43,816 nt of DNA, taken from Pseudomonadales bacterium (GTDB lineage Bacteria; Pseudomonadota; Gammaproteobacteria; Pseudomonadales; Azotimanducaceae). A program made the position numbers and the translations under genes. Where the stretch lies: positions 1 through 43,816 of the forward strand of contig JADHNT010000008.1 of NCBI GenBank assembly GCA_016779385.1. Reading direction: 5' to 3'. The notes below the pieces were generated by a model. The model ran no database searches and was not told the DNA's origin. It worked only from the letters and a program-made list of their open reading frames with translations. Below, one piece after another: positions 24,468 through 33,747 of this stretch (positions are counted from its first letter, which is position 1; each line of letters opens with the position of its first letter).

Positions 24468-25814
24468 ATGATCAGCCTTAAGCGTGGTCTCGATTTGCCC
24501 ATCACGGGCGCCCCCGAACCAACCATTGAAGACGCGCGGCCGTCGCGACAGGTCGCCGTCCTTGGCCCCGACTTCATTGGAATGAAGCCCACCATGGCGG
24601 TCCAGGAAGGCGACCGGGTGGAGAAGGGCCAGGTTCTCTTCGACGATAAAAAGAATCCTGGAGTGGTTTTTACGGCGCCGGCGGCTGGCACGATCAGTGC
24701 CATCCACCGTGGTGCTAAGCGCGCCCTCCAGTCCGTGGTCATTGACGTGGACGAAGCGGGCGGCGCGGTCGCCTTCCCGGTGATCGGCCCCGAGGCCATC
24801 GCTGGGGTAGAGCGCAGCGCGTTGGTGGAGGCGCTCGTGGCTAGCGGCCTCTGGACCGCCCTGCGCACCCGGCCCTTCTCGCGCATTCCCGCGAAGGACA
24901 GCACGCCTGCCGCCATCTTCGTGACTGCCATGGATACCCAGCCCCTGGCGGCGGATCCGGTGCTGGCGGTCGCAGATCAGCACGACGCGCTAAGCCATGG
25001 CCTCGACGCCCTGGCTCGCCTCACCGAGGGCTTGGTCTACCTGTGCACGGCCCCCGGCGTCTCCCTGCCCACCGGTAGCGACGCTCGGATCCAACAGAAA
25101 AGCTTTGCTGGCCCCCATCCCGCGGGGCTCCCGGGGACCCACATTCACTTCCTCCAGCCCGTTTCCGCGCAAAAGTCCGTTTGGCACATCAGCCTCCAAG
25201 ACGTGGTCGCGCTGGGTCGAACCTTGCTCGACGGCGAGCTTTTCACGCAGCGCGTGGTGGCCCTCGGCGGTCCGGCGGTGACCCGTCCTCGGCTCCTGCG
25301 GACCGTGCTCGGGGCCAGCATTGATGAGCTGACCGCGGGGGAACTCGGCGGCGGTGATCTGCGCGTGCTGTCCGGTTCGGTCTTCTCGGGCCGCAGCGCC
25401 CGCGGCGCGCTGGCCTTCCTTGGCCGCTACCACAGCCAGGTCTCCGTGCTCGCGGAGGACCGGAGCCGGCCCTTCCTCCATTACCTGCGCCCGGGGAGCG
25501 AAGCCTTCTCCGTGCTACCCGTGTTCCTGTCCCGGCTGGCGCCGAAGAAGCGCTTCCCGTTCACCACTAGCGCGAATGGTTCGGCCCGAGCCATGGTCCC
25601 CGTAGGAAGCTATGAGGCGGTCATGCCCCTGGACATCTTGCCCACGCAGCTGCTGCGCAGCCTGGTGGTGGGGGACATCGAGACGTCCATTGCCCTTGGG
25701 GCGCTGGAGCTCGACGAGGAAGACTTGGCCCTGTGCACCTTTGCGTGCCCAGGCAAATATGAGTACGGCCCCGTGCTTAGGGGTCTGCTCGACCGCATCG
25801 AGAAGGAGGGCTAG
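24468..25814 (+). CDS. nqrA: Na+-translocating NADH:quinone reductase subunit A
   Basis: 448 residues from ATG 24468, matching the usual 446. The open frame continues to 24366, but that part overlaps the leader stems and codes for an unlikely Cys-rich peptide. NqrA begins MISLKRGLDLPITG and has VAVLGPDFIGMKP and VEKGQVLFDDKKN early on, then GTHIHFL and CTFACPGKYEYGPVLR near the end. It is the cytoplasmic quinone-side subunit. There is no strong ribosome site at normal distance: GCAAGGG is about 15 bases upstream, so the leader may limit translation. nqrB starts 3 bases after its TAG. Confidence 0.95.
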   Translation: MISLKRGLDLPITGAPEPTIEDARPSRQVAVLGPDFIGMKPTMAVQEGDRVEKGQVLFDDKKNPGVVFTAPAAGTISAIHRGAKRALQSVVIDVDEAGGAVAFPVIGPEAIAGVERSALVEALVASGLWTALRTRPFSRIPAKDSTPAAIFVTAMDTQPLAADPVLAVADQHDALSHGLDALARLTEGLVYLCTAPGVSLPTGSDARIQQKSFAGPHPAGLPGTHIHFLQPVSAQKSVWHISLQDVVALGRTLLDGELFTQRVVALGGPAVTRPRLLRTVLGASIDELTAGELGGGDLRVLSGSVFSGRSARGALAFLGRYHSQVSVLAEDRSRPFLHYLRPGSEAFSVLPVFLSRLAPKKRFPFTTSANGSARAMVPVGSYEAVMPLDILPTQLLRSLVVGDIETSIALGALELDEEDLALCTFACPGKYEYGPVLRGLLDRIEKEG

Positions 25815-25817
25815 GTC

Positions 25818-27014
25818 GTGAGCTTACGCAGTGTGCTAGATCGTCTTGAGCCGGAATTCGAGAAGGGCGGCAAGTACGAAAAATGGGCAGCCTTGTATGA
25901 GGCTGTGGATACGGCGCTCTACAAGCCCAGCCGGGTTACTGGGGGCGCCTCTCACGTTCGCGACAGCATAGACCTGAAGCGAATCATGATCACGGTATGG
26001 CTGTGCACCTTCCCGGCGATGTTTGCGGGCATGTACGCCATTGGCCATAACGCCAACGACGCCCTGGCGACCCTTGGGCTTGCCGCGGCCGACGGCTGGC
26101 GTGGCGCCGTCATTGGCACCTTCGCCGGCTTTGATCCCGCGAGCGCCTGGGACTGCCTGGTCCATGGTGCCCTCTACTTTCTGCCGGCCTACGCCGTCAC
26201 CTTCCTCGTGGGGGGCTTCTGGGAAGTGCTCTTTGCCTCAAAGCGGGGCCATGAGGTCAACGAAGGCTTCTTCGTCACCAGCGTGCTCTTCGCCCTGACC
26301 CTGCCCCCGACCATTCCCCTTTGGCTCGTGGCCCTCGGGATCAGCTTCGGGGTGATCATCGGCAAGGAAGTCTTCGGCGGCACGGGGAAGAACTTCCTGA
26401 ACCCGGCTCTCACCGGGCGCGCCTTCCTCTACTTCGCCTACCCGGCGTCCATGTCCGGGGACGCGGTGTGGACCGCCGTGGATGGCTACACCTCAGCCAC
26501 GCCCCTGGGCCGCGCGGCCCTTGGGGAAGACTACGGCGTGAGCTGGATAGACGCTTTTCTGGGCACCATGCCTGGCTCCATGGGGGAGGTCTCCACCCTG
26601 GCGATCCTTCTCGGGGGCGCAGCTCTTGTGCTCATGCGCATCGCAAACTGGCGGATCATGGCCGGCGTGGTGCTTGGCGGCTTACTCATGACCCTGCTCT
26701 TCAATGCCCTTGGGTCCGAGACCAATCCGCTCTTTGCCATGCCCTTCAGCTGGCACTTCGTCCTTGGGGGCTTCGCCTTCGGCGCCGTGTTCATGGCCAC
26801 GGACCCGGTCTCCTCGTCCATGACCAACACCGGCCGCTACTTCTACGGCGCGCTTATCGGTGCCATGTGCATCCTGATTCGGGTGGTGAATCCGGCGTTT
26901 CCGGAAGGGATGATGCTCGCCATTTTGTTCGGAAATCTCTTCGCGCCGCTAATCGACAACATGGTGGTGCAGGCCAACATCAAGCGGAGGATCGCGCGCA
27001 ATGTCGCAGCCTAA
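25818..27014 (+). CDS. nqrB: Na+-translocating NADH:quinone reductase subunit B
   Basis: 398 residues from GTG 25818, set by AAGGAGG. Ten or so membrane helices: [64 protein letters not shown] and others. [18 protein letters not shown] is a family segment. The covalent FMN site is D222-G-Y-T-S-A-T228, where the ApbE consensus is DxxSGAT: a Ser replaces the Gly, and Thr228 should still carry FMN. NqrB holds riboflavin and FMN and forms the Na+ path. The last 14 bases overlap nqrC. Confidence 0.95.
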   Translation: MSLRSVLDRLEPEFEKGGKYEKWAALYEAVDTALYKPSRVTGGASHVRDSIDLKRIMITVWLCTFPAMFAGMYAIGHNANDALATLGLAAADGWRGAVIGTFAGFDPASAWDCLVHGALYFLPAYAVTFLVGGFWEVLFASKRGHEVNEGFFVTSVLFALTLPPTIPLWLVALGISFGVIIGKEVFGGTGKNFLNPALTGRAFLYFAYPASMSGDAVWTAVDGYTSATPLGRAALGEDYGVSWIDAFLGTMPGSMGEVSTLAILLGGAALVLMRIANWRIMAGVVLGGLLMTLLFNALGSETNPLFAMPFSWHFVLGGFAFGAVFMATDPVSSSMTNTGRYFYGALIGAMCILIRVVNPAFPEGMMLAILFGNLFAPLIDNMVVQANIKRRIARNVAA

Positions 27015-27804
27015 GCGAGATGGCATCGGCAACATTCTGCTGGTCGCCGTAGCCGTATGCCTTGTCTGTTCCATCTTGGTTTCCGGGGCAGCTGTCGCGC
27101 TGAAGCCGGTGCAGAAGGCGAACCAGGTCCTCGATCAGAAAAAGAACGTCCTCATTGCGGCGGGCCTGCTCGCCGAGGGCGCGACGGAAGATGCGGCGGG
27201 TCGTGGGGTGGAAGCGCTCTTCGCGGACTTCGAGACCCGAGTCGTGGATCTGCGCACTGGTCGCTATGCGGACGACGTCGATGCTCAAGGTTTCGATCAG
27301 CTGCGCACTGCCGCCGATCCGAGCCGCTCCACAGCCCTTGCGACGGCGGAAGACCCGGCCACGATCAAGCGTCTTGAGCATTACGGCCTGGTGTACCTAA
27401 AGCGCGACGAGAGCGGAGCGATTGAGACCGCCGTGCTGCCGATCCGGGGCTACGGCCTCTGGGGCACGCTCTATGGCTACCTGGCCCTCGACAACGATCT
27501 TGAAACGGTCGCAGGCATTGGCTTTTACCAGCATAAGGAAACTCCCGGGCTGGGGGGTGAGGTGGAAAACCCCCGGTGGAAGGCCCAGTGGGCCGGCGTC
27601 AGCCTCTTTGGCGATGACGGGGCCCCGGCGGTGGCCCTGGTGAAGGGCAAGGCCCCGGAGGGCAGCGACGCCCGAAGCCATCAGGTGGACGCGCTGTCCG
27701 GCGCGACCATGACGAGCCGGGGCGTGCAGAACTTGGTAAATTTCTGGGTCGGGGAGCGGGGCTACGGAACCTGGCTTGAGAACCTACGGGGAGGTCGCGT
27801 CTAA
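27001..27804 (+). CDS. nqrC: Na+-translocating NADH:quinone reductase subunit C
   Basis: 267 residues with one N-terminal membrane helix ([24 protein letters not shown] is longer than 20, spans about 10-33). The periplasmic FMN domain ends with the covalent flavin site [15 protein letters not shown], Thr236. [14 protein letters not shown] is the typical upstream loop. An ATG at 27001 lies inside nqrB with GGAGG before it, giving coupled translation. The protein transfers electrons between the 2Fe-2S cluster side and NqrB. nqrD follows after 2 bases. Confidence 0.95.
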   Translation: MSQPKRDGIGNILLVAVAVCLVCSILVSGAAVALKPVQKANQVLDQKKNVLIAAGLLAEGATEDAAGRGVEALFADFETRVVDLRTGRYADDVDAQGFDQLRTAADPSRSTALATAEDPATIKRLEHYGLVYLKRDESGAIETAVLPIRGYGLWGTLYGYLALDNDLETVAGIGFYQHKETPGLGGEVENPRWKAQWAGVSLFGDDGAPAVALVKGKAPEGSDARSHQVDALSGATMTSRGVQNLVNFWVGERGYGTWLENLRGGRV

Positions 27805-27806
27805 CC

Positions 27807-28469
27807 ATGGCCAGATCAAAGGAAGTCCTGTTTAACCCCATACTTGATAACAATCCCATTGCCCTGCAGGTGCTCGGCATCTGCTCGGCACTGGCGGTGA
27901 CGGTCAGCATGGCCAACACCCTGGTGATGTGCGCAGCTGTGACGGCTGTAACGGCCTTCTCCAGCCTTTTCATCTCCATGCTGCGCAACTACATGCCCTC
28001 TAGCATTCGGATCATTGTGCAGATGACGATCATCGCGTCCCTGGTGATCGTGGTGGACCAGCTGCTTCAGGCCTACGCCTTCGCCATCTCCAAGACCCTC
28101 TCGGTCTTCGTAGGGCTGATCATCACCAACTGCATCGTGCTGGGGCGGGCAGAAGGCTTCGCCATGCAGAACCCTCCGGGGCTGTCGTTCCTCGACGGCA
28201 TTGGCAATGGGCTGGGCTATAGCGCGCTGCTGGTCACCGTCGCGCTCATCCGCGAGCCCCTAGGGGCGGGCACGCTCATGGGCTACGAGATCCTGCCCAC
28301 GGTGAACAACGGCGGCTGGTACGTCCCCAACGGCCTCATGCTGCTGGCCCCGAGCGCCTTCTTCATCATCGGGCTTCTGATCTGGGCGCTCCGGTCCTGG
28401 AAGCGGGAGCAGGTGGAAAGCGCCGACTATGAGATCGCCGACAATATTCAGTACCGGGAGGCGCTCTAA
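27807..28469 (+). CDS. nqrD: Na+-translocating NADH:quinone reductase subunit D
   Basis: 220 residues, six membrane helices, homologous to NqrE and RnfA/E. Characteristic pieces: [37 protein letters not shown] with the Cys that ligates the membrane 2Fe-2S cluster shared with NqrE, and [16 protein letters not shown] 27807 follows GGGGAGG at 12 bases. nqrE begins right after its TAA with no gap. Confidence 0.95.
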   Translation: MARSKEVLFNPILDNNPIALQVLGICSALAVTVSMANTLVMCAAVTAVTAFSSLFISMLRNYMPSSIRIIVQMTIIASLVIVVDQLLQAYAFAISKTLSVFVGLIITNCIVLGRAEGFAMQNPPGLSFLDGIGNGLGYSALLVTVALIREPLGAGTLMGYEILPTVNNGGWYVPNGLMLLAPSAFFIIGLLIWALRSWKREQVESADYEIADNIQYREAL

Positions 28470-29078
28470 ATGGAGTACTACCTAAGCCTCTTCGTTCGGG
28501 CCGTCTTCATCGACAACATGGCCCTGACCTTCTTCCTGGGGATGTGCACCTTCATCGCCATTTCGAAGAAAATCAGCACCGCCGTGGGCCTAGGCATTGC
28601 GGTGGTGGTGGTGCTTGGGATCACCGTTCCCGTAAACAACCTCATCTATCAGCACCTGCTGCGGGAAGGGGCCCTGAGCTGGGCCGGTTACCCGGAGGCG
28701 GACCTTTCCTTTTTAGGCTATCTCTCTTACATCGGCGTAATTGCAGCCCTGGTGCAGATTCTCGAGATGTTCCTCGATAAGTATGTGCCCGCGCTCTACA
28801 ACGCCCTGGGGGTATTCCTGCCCCTGATTACGGTGAACTGCGCCATCCTCGGGGCTTCCCTGTTCATGGTAGAGCGGGACTACACCTTTGCAGAATCGGC
28901 GGTCTTCGGCCTCGGTGCGGGGGTGGGCTGGATGCTCGCCATCACGGCCCTCGCCGGCGTACGGGAAAAGCTCAAGTACAGCGATGTCCCGGAAGGGCTG
29001 CGAGGCCTGGGTATTACCTTTATCAGCGTGGGGCTTATCTCCCTGTGCTTCATGTCCTTCGGCGGGATTGACCTCTAA
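28470..29078 (+). CDS. nqrE: Na+-translocating NADH:quinone reductase subunit E
   Basis: 202 residues, six membrane helices. Begins [24 protein letters not shown], a close family match, and has [12 protein letters not shown] with the second pair of cluster Cys residues, then [19 protein letters not shown] and LMSFGG-like end. GGGAGG is eight bases upstream of the ATG, inside nqrD. After its TAA comes 70 bases with a strong hairpin before nqrF, the only sizeable gap inside the operon. Confidence 0.95.
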   Translation: MEYYLSLFVRAVFIDNMALTFFLGMCTFIAISKKISTAVGLGIAVVVVLGITVPVNNLIYQHLLREGALSWAGYPEADLSFLGYLSYIGVIAALVQILEMFLDKYVPALYNALGVFLPLITVNCAILGASLFMVERDYTFAESAVFGLGAGVGWMLAITALAGVREKLKYSDVPEGLRGLGITFISVGLISLCFMSFGGIDL

Positions 29079-29116
29079 TCCCGAGGACCTCAAACACCGG
29101 GCGCAGTGGGGTAGGC

Positions 29117-29133
29117 GCCGGCCCTAGGCCGGC
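29117..29133 (+). promoter_or_regulatory. Hairpin between nqrE and nqrF
   Basis: GCCGGCC, loop CTA, GGCCGGC, followed by AAAACGG and the nqrF ribosome site GGAGAG. A 7-pair GC stem with a 3-base loop and no uridine run. It may stabilise mRNA ends or slow polymerase, setting the level of nqrF. Confidence 0.5.
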
Positions 29134-29148
29134 AAAACGGAGAGAAAG

Positions 29149-30378
29149 ATGGATTCAACGATTGTCCTGGGCGTGGTGATGTTTACCGGCACGGTGCTGG
29201 CGTTGGTTGGGGTGATTCTCATGGCCCGGGCCAAGCTTGTGAGCGCCGGCGACGTCACCCTCAGTATCAACGGTGAAAAATCGGTCACCGTTCCGGCGGG
29301 GGGAAAGCTCCTCGGAACGCTGGCGGAGCAGGGCATTTACCTGTCCTCCGCCTGTGGGGGCGGTGGCTCGTGCGGCCAGTGCCGGTGCCAGGTGCTCGAT
29401 GGGGGCGGCTCCATGCTGTCCACGGAGGAAGGGCACTTCACCCGCTCCGAGGCTCGGGAAGACTGGCGCCTTTCCTGTCAGGTGGCGGTCAAGCAGGACA
29501 TGACCATCAAGGTACCGGAAGACGCCTTCGGGGTGCAGCGCTGGGAGTGCACCGTGGAGTCGAACGAGAACGTAGCCACCTTCATTAAGGAACTCGTGCT
29601 AAGACTTCCGGAAGGGGCCAACGTTGACTTCCGCGCCGGGGGCTTCGTGCAGCTTGAGATTCCCCCGTACGCCATGAGCTACGAGGATGACATCGACGTT
29701 CAGCCCGAATTCCGGGAGGACTGGGACAAGTTCAAGATCTGGCGCTACACCTCCAAGGTGTCCGAGCCCACGATCCGCGCCTACTCCATGGCGAATTACC
29801 CGGAGGAAAAGGGCGTCCTGAAATTCAACATTCGGGTGGCCACGCCGCCCCCGGGGCGCGACGACGTCCCCGCTGGGAAAATGTCTTCCTACGTCTTCTC
29901 CCTGAAGCCCGGCGATAAGGTGACCGTTTTTGGTCCCTACGGCGACTTCTTCGTGAAGGAGACCCCCGTGGAGAAGATCTGGATTGGGGGTGGCGCTGGT
30001 ATGGCGCCAATGCGCTCGCAGATCTTCGACGAGCTTAAGCGCAAGGAAAACGAGAACACCAAGATGACCTTCTGGTACGGCGCCCGAAGCCTGAAGGAGA
30101 TGTTCTACGTCGAGGACTTCGACTCCCTCGATGAGCGCTTCGAAAACTTCAATTGGCACGTGGCCCTCTCGGACCCCATGCCCGAGGACAACTGGGAGGG
30201 GCTCACGGGCTTCATCCATAACGTCGTCTTCGATCAGTACCTCAAGGATCATCCGGCTCCGGAAGACTGTGAGTACTACCTGTGCGGCCCGCCGCCCATG
30301 GTGGCTGCGGTGCTGAAGATGCTCGATGACCTGGGCGTCGAACCCGAGAACATCCTTCTCGACGACTTCGGCGGCTAA
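29149..30378 (+). CDS. nqrF: Na+-translocating NADH:quinone reductase subunit F
   Basis: 409 residues (408 in Vibrio). One membrane helix ([19 protein letters not shown], 5-23), then a plant-type [2Fe-2S] domain with Cys69, Cys75, Cys78 and Cys110 ([16 protein letters not shown]), an FAD domain with [11 protein letters not shown], and an NADH domain with [13 protein letters not shown] and [10 protein letters not shown]. It is the NADH entry point on the cytoplasmic side. The ATG follows GGAGAG. The operon ends here at a strong terminator; the flavin transferase gene apbE, often next to nqr, is not in this window. Confidence 0.97.
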   Translation: MDSTIVLGVVMFTGTVLALVGVILMARAKLVSAGDVTLSINGEKSVTVPAGGKLLGTLAEQGIYLSSACGGGGSCGQCRCQVLDGGGSMLSTEEGHFTRSEAREDWRLSCQVAVKQDMTIKVPEDAFGVQRWECTVESNENVATFIKELVLRLPEGANVDFRAGGFVQLEIPPYAMSYEDDIDVQPEFREDWDKFKIWRYTSKVSEPTIRAYSMANYPEEKGVLKFNIRVATPPPGRDDVPAGKMSSYVFSLKPGDKVTVFGPYGDFFVKETPVEKIWIGGGAGMAPMRSQIFDELKRKENENTKMTFWYGARSLKEMFYVEDFDSLDERFENFNWHVALSDPMPEDNWEGLTGFIHNVVFDQYLKDHPAPEDCEYYLCGPPPMVAAVLKMLDDLGVEPENILLDDFGG

Positions 30379-30396
30379 CCTCCGGGGGGAGGTGTG

Positions 30397-30439
30397 GCGC
30401 CGGCGCCCCGGCGAATTGGGGCGCTGGCGTTTCTTTTTT
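30397..30439 (+). terminator. Rho-independent terminator of the nqr operon
   Basis: CGCCGGCGCCCC (30398-30409) pairs with GGGGCGCTGGCG (30418-30429) with one G-T pair, loop of 8, followed by TTTCTTTTTT. Only 19 bases after the nqrF stop. Confidence 0.92.
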
Positions 30440-30485
30440 CCTCAGGTCCTTCTCTGCTTTAATGCGAGGCAGAGGAGGGAACACC

Positions 30486-32069
30486 ATGACCACAACGCAA
30501 GCCCCGCAGGACTTTCTCACGACCCTAGCCGCCACCCATCCCGACAAGCTCGCGGTGGTGGAGGATCTCCCCGACGGGACCATCCGCCATTGGTCCTACG
30601 CTGAATTTGAAGCCAACGCCTGTCGCCTGGCCCGCGTGCTCACCGCCGAGGGCATCGGGGCCAAGGATCGGGTGATCTGGTGTGGCCAGAACTCCCCCTG
30701 GGTGGTGGCGCTCATGGCCGCCGCCCGCAAACTTGGGGCCGTGGCCGTGCCCCTGAACTACCGCCTCACCGCAGAGGAAGCGGCCTACGTGGTGGATAAC
30801 TCCGATGCCACGGTGGCGTTTATAGATGCCGAGCTTCAGTCCCTCTTCGAGGGCCTCCGGGGTGAGGCACCCAAGCTCAAAACCGTTTTGGTTTTCGATG
30901 CGGCGCGTCAGGGTATCGCCGTCTCTGATGCCCACGTGGACGCCGAGCCCTTGCTCGCCGCAGCCGATAGCGCTTCCCTACCGCCTGCGGGCGCCGCCGG
31001 GGGCACCATGATTTACACCTCGGGCACCACGGGGAAGCCCAAGGGTGCGGTGCGCTTTGGGGGCGCTGACCCCGCCCAGACGCAGCGCATGATTGCCTTC
31101 TATGGCGTGCGCAACGAAGACGTCTACCTCACCACCGGGCCCCTGTACCACTCGGGCCCCAGCGGCTTTATGGCGACGGGGCAGCTCCTCGGTCAGACGG
31201 TGGTGCTACAAAAGAAGTTCGATGCGGAAGACTGGCTACGCTTGCTCGATAAGTACCGGTGCACCAGCACCTTTTCGGCTCCGGCACCCATTCGCCTCGT
31301 CTGCAACCTGCCCGATGAAGTGATCGCCGGCTACGACCGCAGCAGCATGCGGGTGATGATTGCGAACGCCGCCCCCTGGTCCTATGCCCTCAAGCTAATG
31401 TACCTCGAGCGCTTCCCCGAAAATTCGCTTTTTGAGGTTTATGGCTCCACGGAACTTGGAGTCAACGCCATCCTTCGCCCCGAATTCCAGCGCAGCAAGA
31501 AAGGTTCCTGTGGCCAGCCCGCGCCGGGCTGCGAAATCCGCCTCTACGACGAGGAGGGGAAGGTGGTTACTGCGCCGCATACGGAAGGAGAACTGTTCGT
31601 GCGCAGCGCGAGCGTTTTCGATACCTACCACAAGGCGGAAGACAAGTTTCAGGAGGATCGGCGCGACGGGGAATGGCAAACGGTTGGCGATATCGCCTAC
31701 TTCGACGAAGAGGGCTTCTACTACATCTGCGATCGTAAGAAGGACATGATCATCTCCGGAGGGGTGAACATCTACCCCGCAGAAATTGAGGGGGCTCTGG
31801 AACAGCATCCCGATGTGGTGGACGTCGCGGTGTTCGGTATTCCCAGCGAGGAGTGGGGGGAAATGGTTCACGCCGAGGTGGTACAGCGCCCGGGCGCGAG
31901 CCTCTCAGCGGAGGTCCTCATGGCACACGCACGGGAGCACCTGGCGGGCTACAAGGTGCCCCGGTCCATCAAGTTCATCGCTGAGATTCCCCGCACGGGG
32001 ACAGGGAAGATCCTGAAGCGGGAGCTGCGCAAGCCCTATTGGGAGGGTCGCGCATCACGCGTGGGCTAG
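30486..32069 (+). CDS. AMP-forming acyl-CoA synthetase (ligase)
   Basis: 527 residues from ATG 30486, set by AGGAGG about 8 bases upstream; an earlier in-frame ATG at 30462 lies before that site. Adenylate-forming motifs: MIYTSGTTGKPKGAV (P-loop), FEVYGSTELG, TVGDIAYFDEEGFYYICDRKKDM and SGGVNIYPAEIE, with the catalytic Lys in RTGTGKILKREL. It activates a carboxylic acid with ATP and links it to CoA. The chain length is not readable from the sequence; the length resembles fatty-acid or carnitine/crotonobetaine ligases. It converges on an enoyl-CoA hydratase gene, consistent with acyl-CoA breakdown. Confidence 0.9.
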   Translation: MTTTQAPQDFLTTLAATHPDKLAVVEDLPDGTIRHWSYAEFEANACRLARVLTAEGIGAKDRVIWCGQNSPWVVALMAAARKLGAVAVPLNYRLTAEEAAYVVDNSDATVAFIDAELQSLFEGLRGEAPKLKTVLVFDAARQGIAVSDAHVDAEPLLAAADSASLPPAGAAGGTMIYTSGTTGKPKGAVRFGGADPAQTQRMIAFYGVRNEDVYLTTGPLYHSGPSGFMATGQLLGQTVVLQKKFDAEDWLRLLDKYRCTSTFSAPAPIRLVCNLPDEVIAGYDRSSMRVMIANAAPWSYALKLMYLERFPENSLFEVYGSTELGVNAILRPEFQRSKKGSCGQPAPGCEIRLYDEEGKVVTAPHTEGELFVRSASVFDTYHKAEDKFQEDRRDGEWQTVGDIAYFDEEGFYYICDRKKDMIISGGVNIYPAEIEGALEQHPDVVDVAVFGIPSEEWGEMVHAEVVQRPGASLSAEVLMAHAREHLAGYKVPRSIKFIAEIPRTGTGKILKRELRKPYWEGRASRVG

Positions 32070-32087
32070 GCCCGCGGCAAGGGCTCT

Positions 32088-32106
32088 AGGGGCGCTTAGC
32101 GCCCCT
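32088..32106. terminator. Hairpin between the convergent acyl-CoA genes
   Basis: AGGGGCGC, loop TTA, GCGCCCCT. The loop is the TAA stop of the enoyl-CoA hydratase gene. It works on both strands but lacks a uridine run, so termination would be weak. Confidence 0.45.
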
Positions 32107-32902
32107 TGAAGTCCGCCGGTCGTCGCTCCATGAAGCTGGCGATCCCTTCTTTGAAATCTTCCGTTTTAAACAGCGGTAGCAGCTGTAAGAACACGTGGTG
32201 AACGTGGTCGTTGAAGGTCTCGTTCATGCCCATGCGCATCATGCGCTTGGACGCCTGCACGGCCAGGGGCGCATTCGCGCAGATTTCCTTAGCCAGGGCC
32301 CGAGCGCGCTCCGCGATCTCGGCCGCCGGCACCACAGTGGACACCAAGCCAAGCTCTAAGGATTCCGCCGCGGTGAGGGTGCGTCCCGTGAAGATGAGTT
32401 CTGCGGCCTTGGACCAGCCCAGGAGACGGGGAAGGATCCAGGTGCCCCCGGATTCGGGAACAATGCCTCGAGCCGTGAAGGCCGCCGCCATCTTTGCTTC
32501 CTCGGCCATGATGCGGATATCGCAGCCTAGCGCCATGTCCATGCCGTAGCCCGCGGCGGAGCCGTTTAGGGCGCAGATGACCGGCGTGTCGAGGTTGTGC
32601 ATGACCGTCGGAGGCGTCGAGCGCAGATCAAGGTTCGCGCTGTTGCCCGCATCGGACTCGCCTACCTTGCCGCTGCGCAGATCGAGGCCGGCGCAGAAGA
32701 AGCGTCCCGTGCCCGTAAAGATGATGCATCGGACGTCCCGGTCCCGGTCTGCCTGAAGGAAGAGCTCCGTTACCCGGTCGAGCATGGCGCCGGAGATGGT
32801 GTTCTGCACCGCTTCTCGATTGATGGTGATGGTGGCGATGTGCTCGCTGACCTCGTAGAGGACTTCCTCCGTTGGGTCCGCGTGGATCTGTGCTTGAGAC
32901 AT
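32096..32902 (-). CDS. Enoyl-CoA hydratase/isomerase family protein
   Basis: 268 residues from ATG 32902, set by AAGGAG; the frame runs to 33016 but overlaps the Nudix gene. Crotonase motifs: TITINREAVQNTISG, GRFFCAGLDL (oxyanion hole), NGSAAGYGMDMALGCDIRI and FTARGIVPESGGTWILPRLLG, where a Glu stands at the usual second-acid position. Members hydrate or isomerise enoyl-CoA thioesters. It is the last of three genes with the Nudix protein (20-base gap) and LLM oxidoreductase, and it converges on the acyl-CoA synthetase. The exact substrate is not visible. Confidence 0.9.
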   Translation of the reverse strand: MSQAQIHADPTEEVLYEVSEHIATITINREAVQNTISGAMLDRVTELFLQADRDRDVRCIIFTGTGRFFCAGLDLRSGKVGESDAGNSANLDLRSTPPTVMHNLDTPVICALNGSAAGYGMDMALGCDIRIMAEEAKMAAAFTARGIVPESGGTWILPRLLGWSKAAELIFTGRTLTAAESLELGLVSTVVPAAEIAERARALAKEICANAPLAVQASKRMMRMGMNETFNDHVHHVFLQLLPLFKTEDFKEGIASFMERRPADFKGR

Positions 32903-32922
32903 GTGCGCGCTCCTTCTTGCCC

Positions 32923-33714
32923 CTAGGGCATGCTGGTCATTTTTTCTTCGGAAAGTTTGTAGCCCGCCTCCGGCGGAATGCAAAGCCAGGTGCCGTCGTC
33001 CCGCTTTTCCGTCCAAGGGGTGACGGTGGCGATGGGCTTATTGCCAAAGGCGTCGATGACCCCCTGGCAGTTGGCAAAGCCCTCAAGAATTTCAATGTTC
33101 CGCAGGGTCGGGAAGATCACCGTGCGGGTTCCCGCCTCCGCATCAGCCAGGGCCTGGGCAGGGGTGAGCCATACCGAGTCCACGGACTCATGACCGTCGT
33201 GGGCGAGGATCTGATCCCCGGGAGCTACGGCGAGGAAGAAATGGGTATCGAAGCGCTTCGGCATCATGGTGGGCGTGACCCAGTGGGCGAAGCGGGTGAG
33301 GGCGTCGCAGGCGAGGCGCAGCTTGTGCTGGCGCAGGAAGTCCTTCAAGGGAAGGTCGCCCTTGTGCATCGCGTCGCGCAGGGGATCGAACGCCGCAACC
33401 CGAGCGCCATCGAGGAGTTCCCCTTCCCCCTCGGCCCGGGCCAGGAGCACCCCGGCCTCCTCAAAGGCCTCCCGGATCGAACCAATTTCGATGGCCCGGA
33501 GGACCGGATCTTCCGAGGCGCCGTCGCAGAGTTCCGCCAGCTCAGGATCATCATCCTGCGCATCCACCTTGCCGCCGGGGAAGACGAGGGCTCCGGAGGC
33601 AAAATCAATCTGATGGTGACGCACCACCATGAACATCTCCGGGCCCGCCGGGCTTTCCCGGAGCAGCACGATGGTGCCGGCGGGAACGGGGGGCTTGGGT
33701 TGCGCTTCAGTCAC
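32923..33714 (-). CDS. Nudix hydrolase, NUDT19-like
   Basis: 263 residues. The Nudix box is split by an insert: FPGGKVDAQDDDPEL, then about 25 residues, then IREAFEEAGVLL. Other NUDT19-type pieces are VVRHHQIDFASGALVFPGG, HWVTPTMMPKRFDTHFFLA and DSVWLTPAQAL. In mammals NUDT19 splits CoA and acyl-CoA to phosphopantetheine products; the neighbours on acyl-CoA metabolism agree, but activity here is inference. It lies 33 bases after the LLM gene and 20 before the hydratase gene. It is probably cytoplasmic since no signal peptide is seen. Confidence 0.87.
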   Translation of the reverse strand: MTEAQPKPPVPAGTIVLLRESPAGPEMFMVVRHHQIDFASGALVFPGGKVDAQDDDPELAELCDGASEDPVLRAIEIGSIREAFEEAGVLLARAEGEGELLDGARVAAFDPLRDAMHKGDLPLKDFLRQHKLRLACDALTRFAHWVTPTMMPKRFDTHFFLAVAPGDQILAHDGHESVDSVWLTPAQALADAEAGTRTVIFPTLRNIEILEGFANCQGVIDAFGNKPIATVTPWTEKRDDGTWLCIPPEAGYKLSEEKMTSMP

Positions 33715-33747
33715 AGGGTTGTCCTTCTGTAGGGCAGGTTGAGGGCC

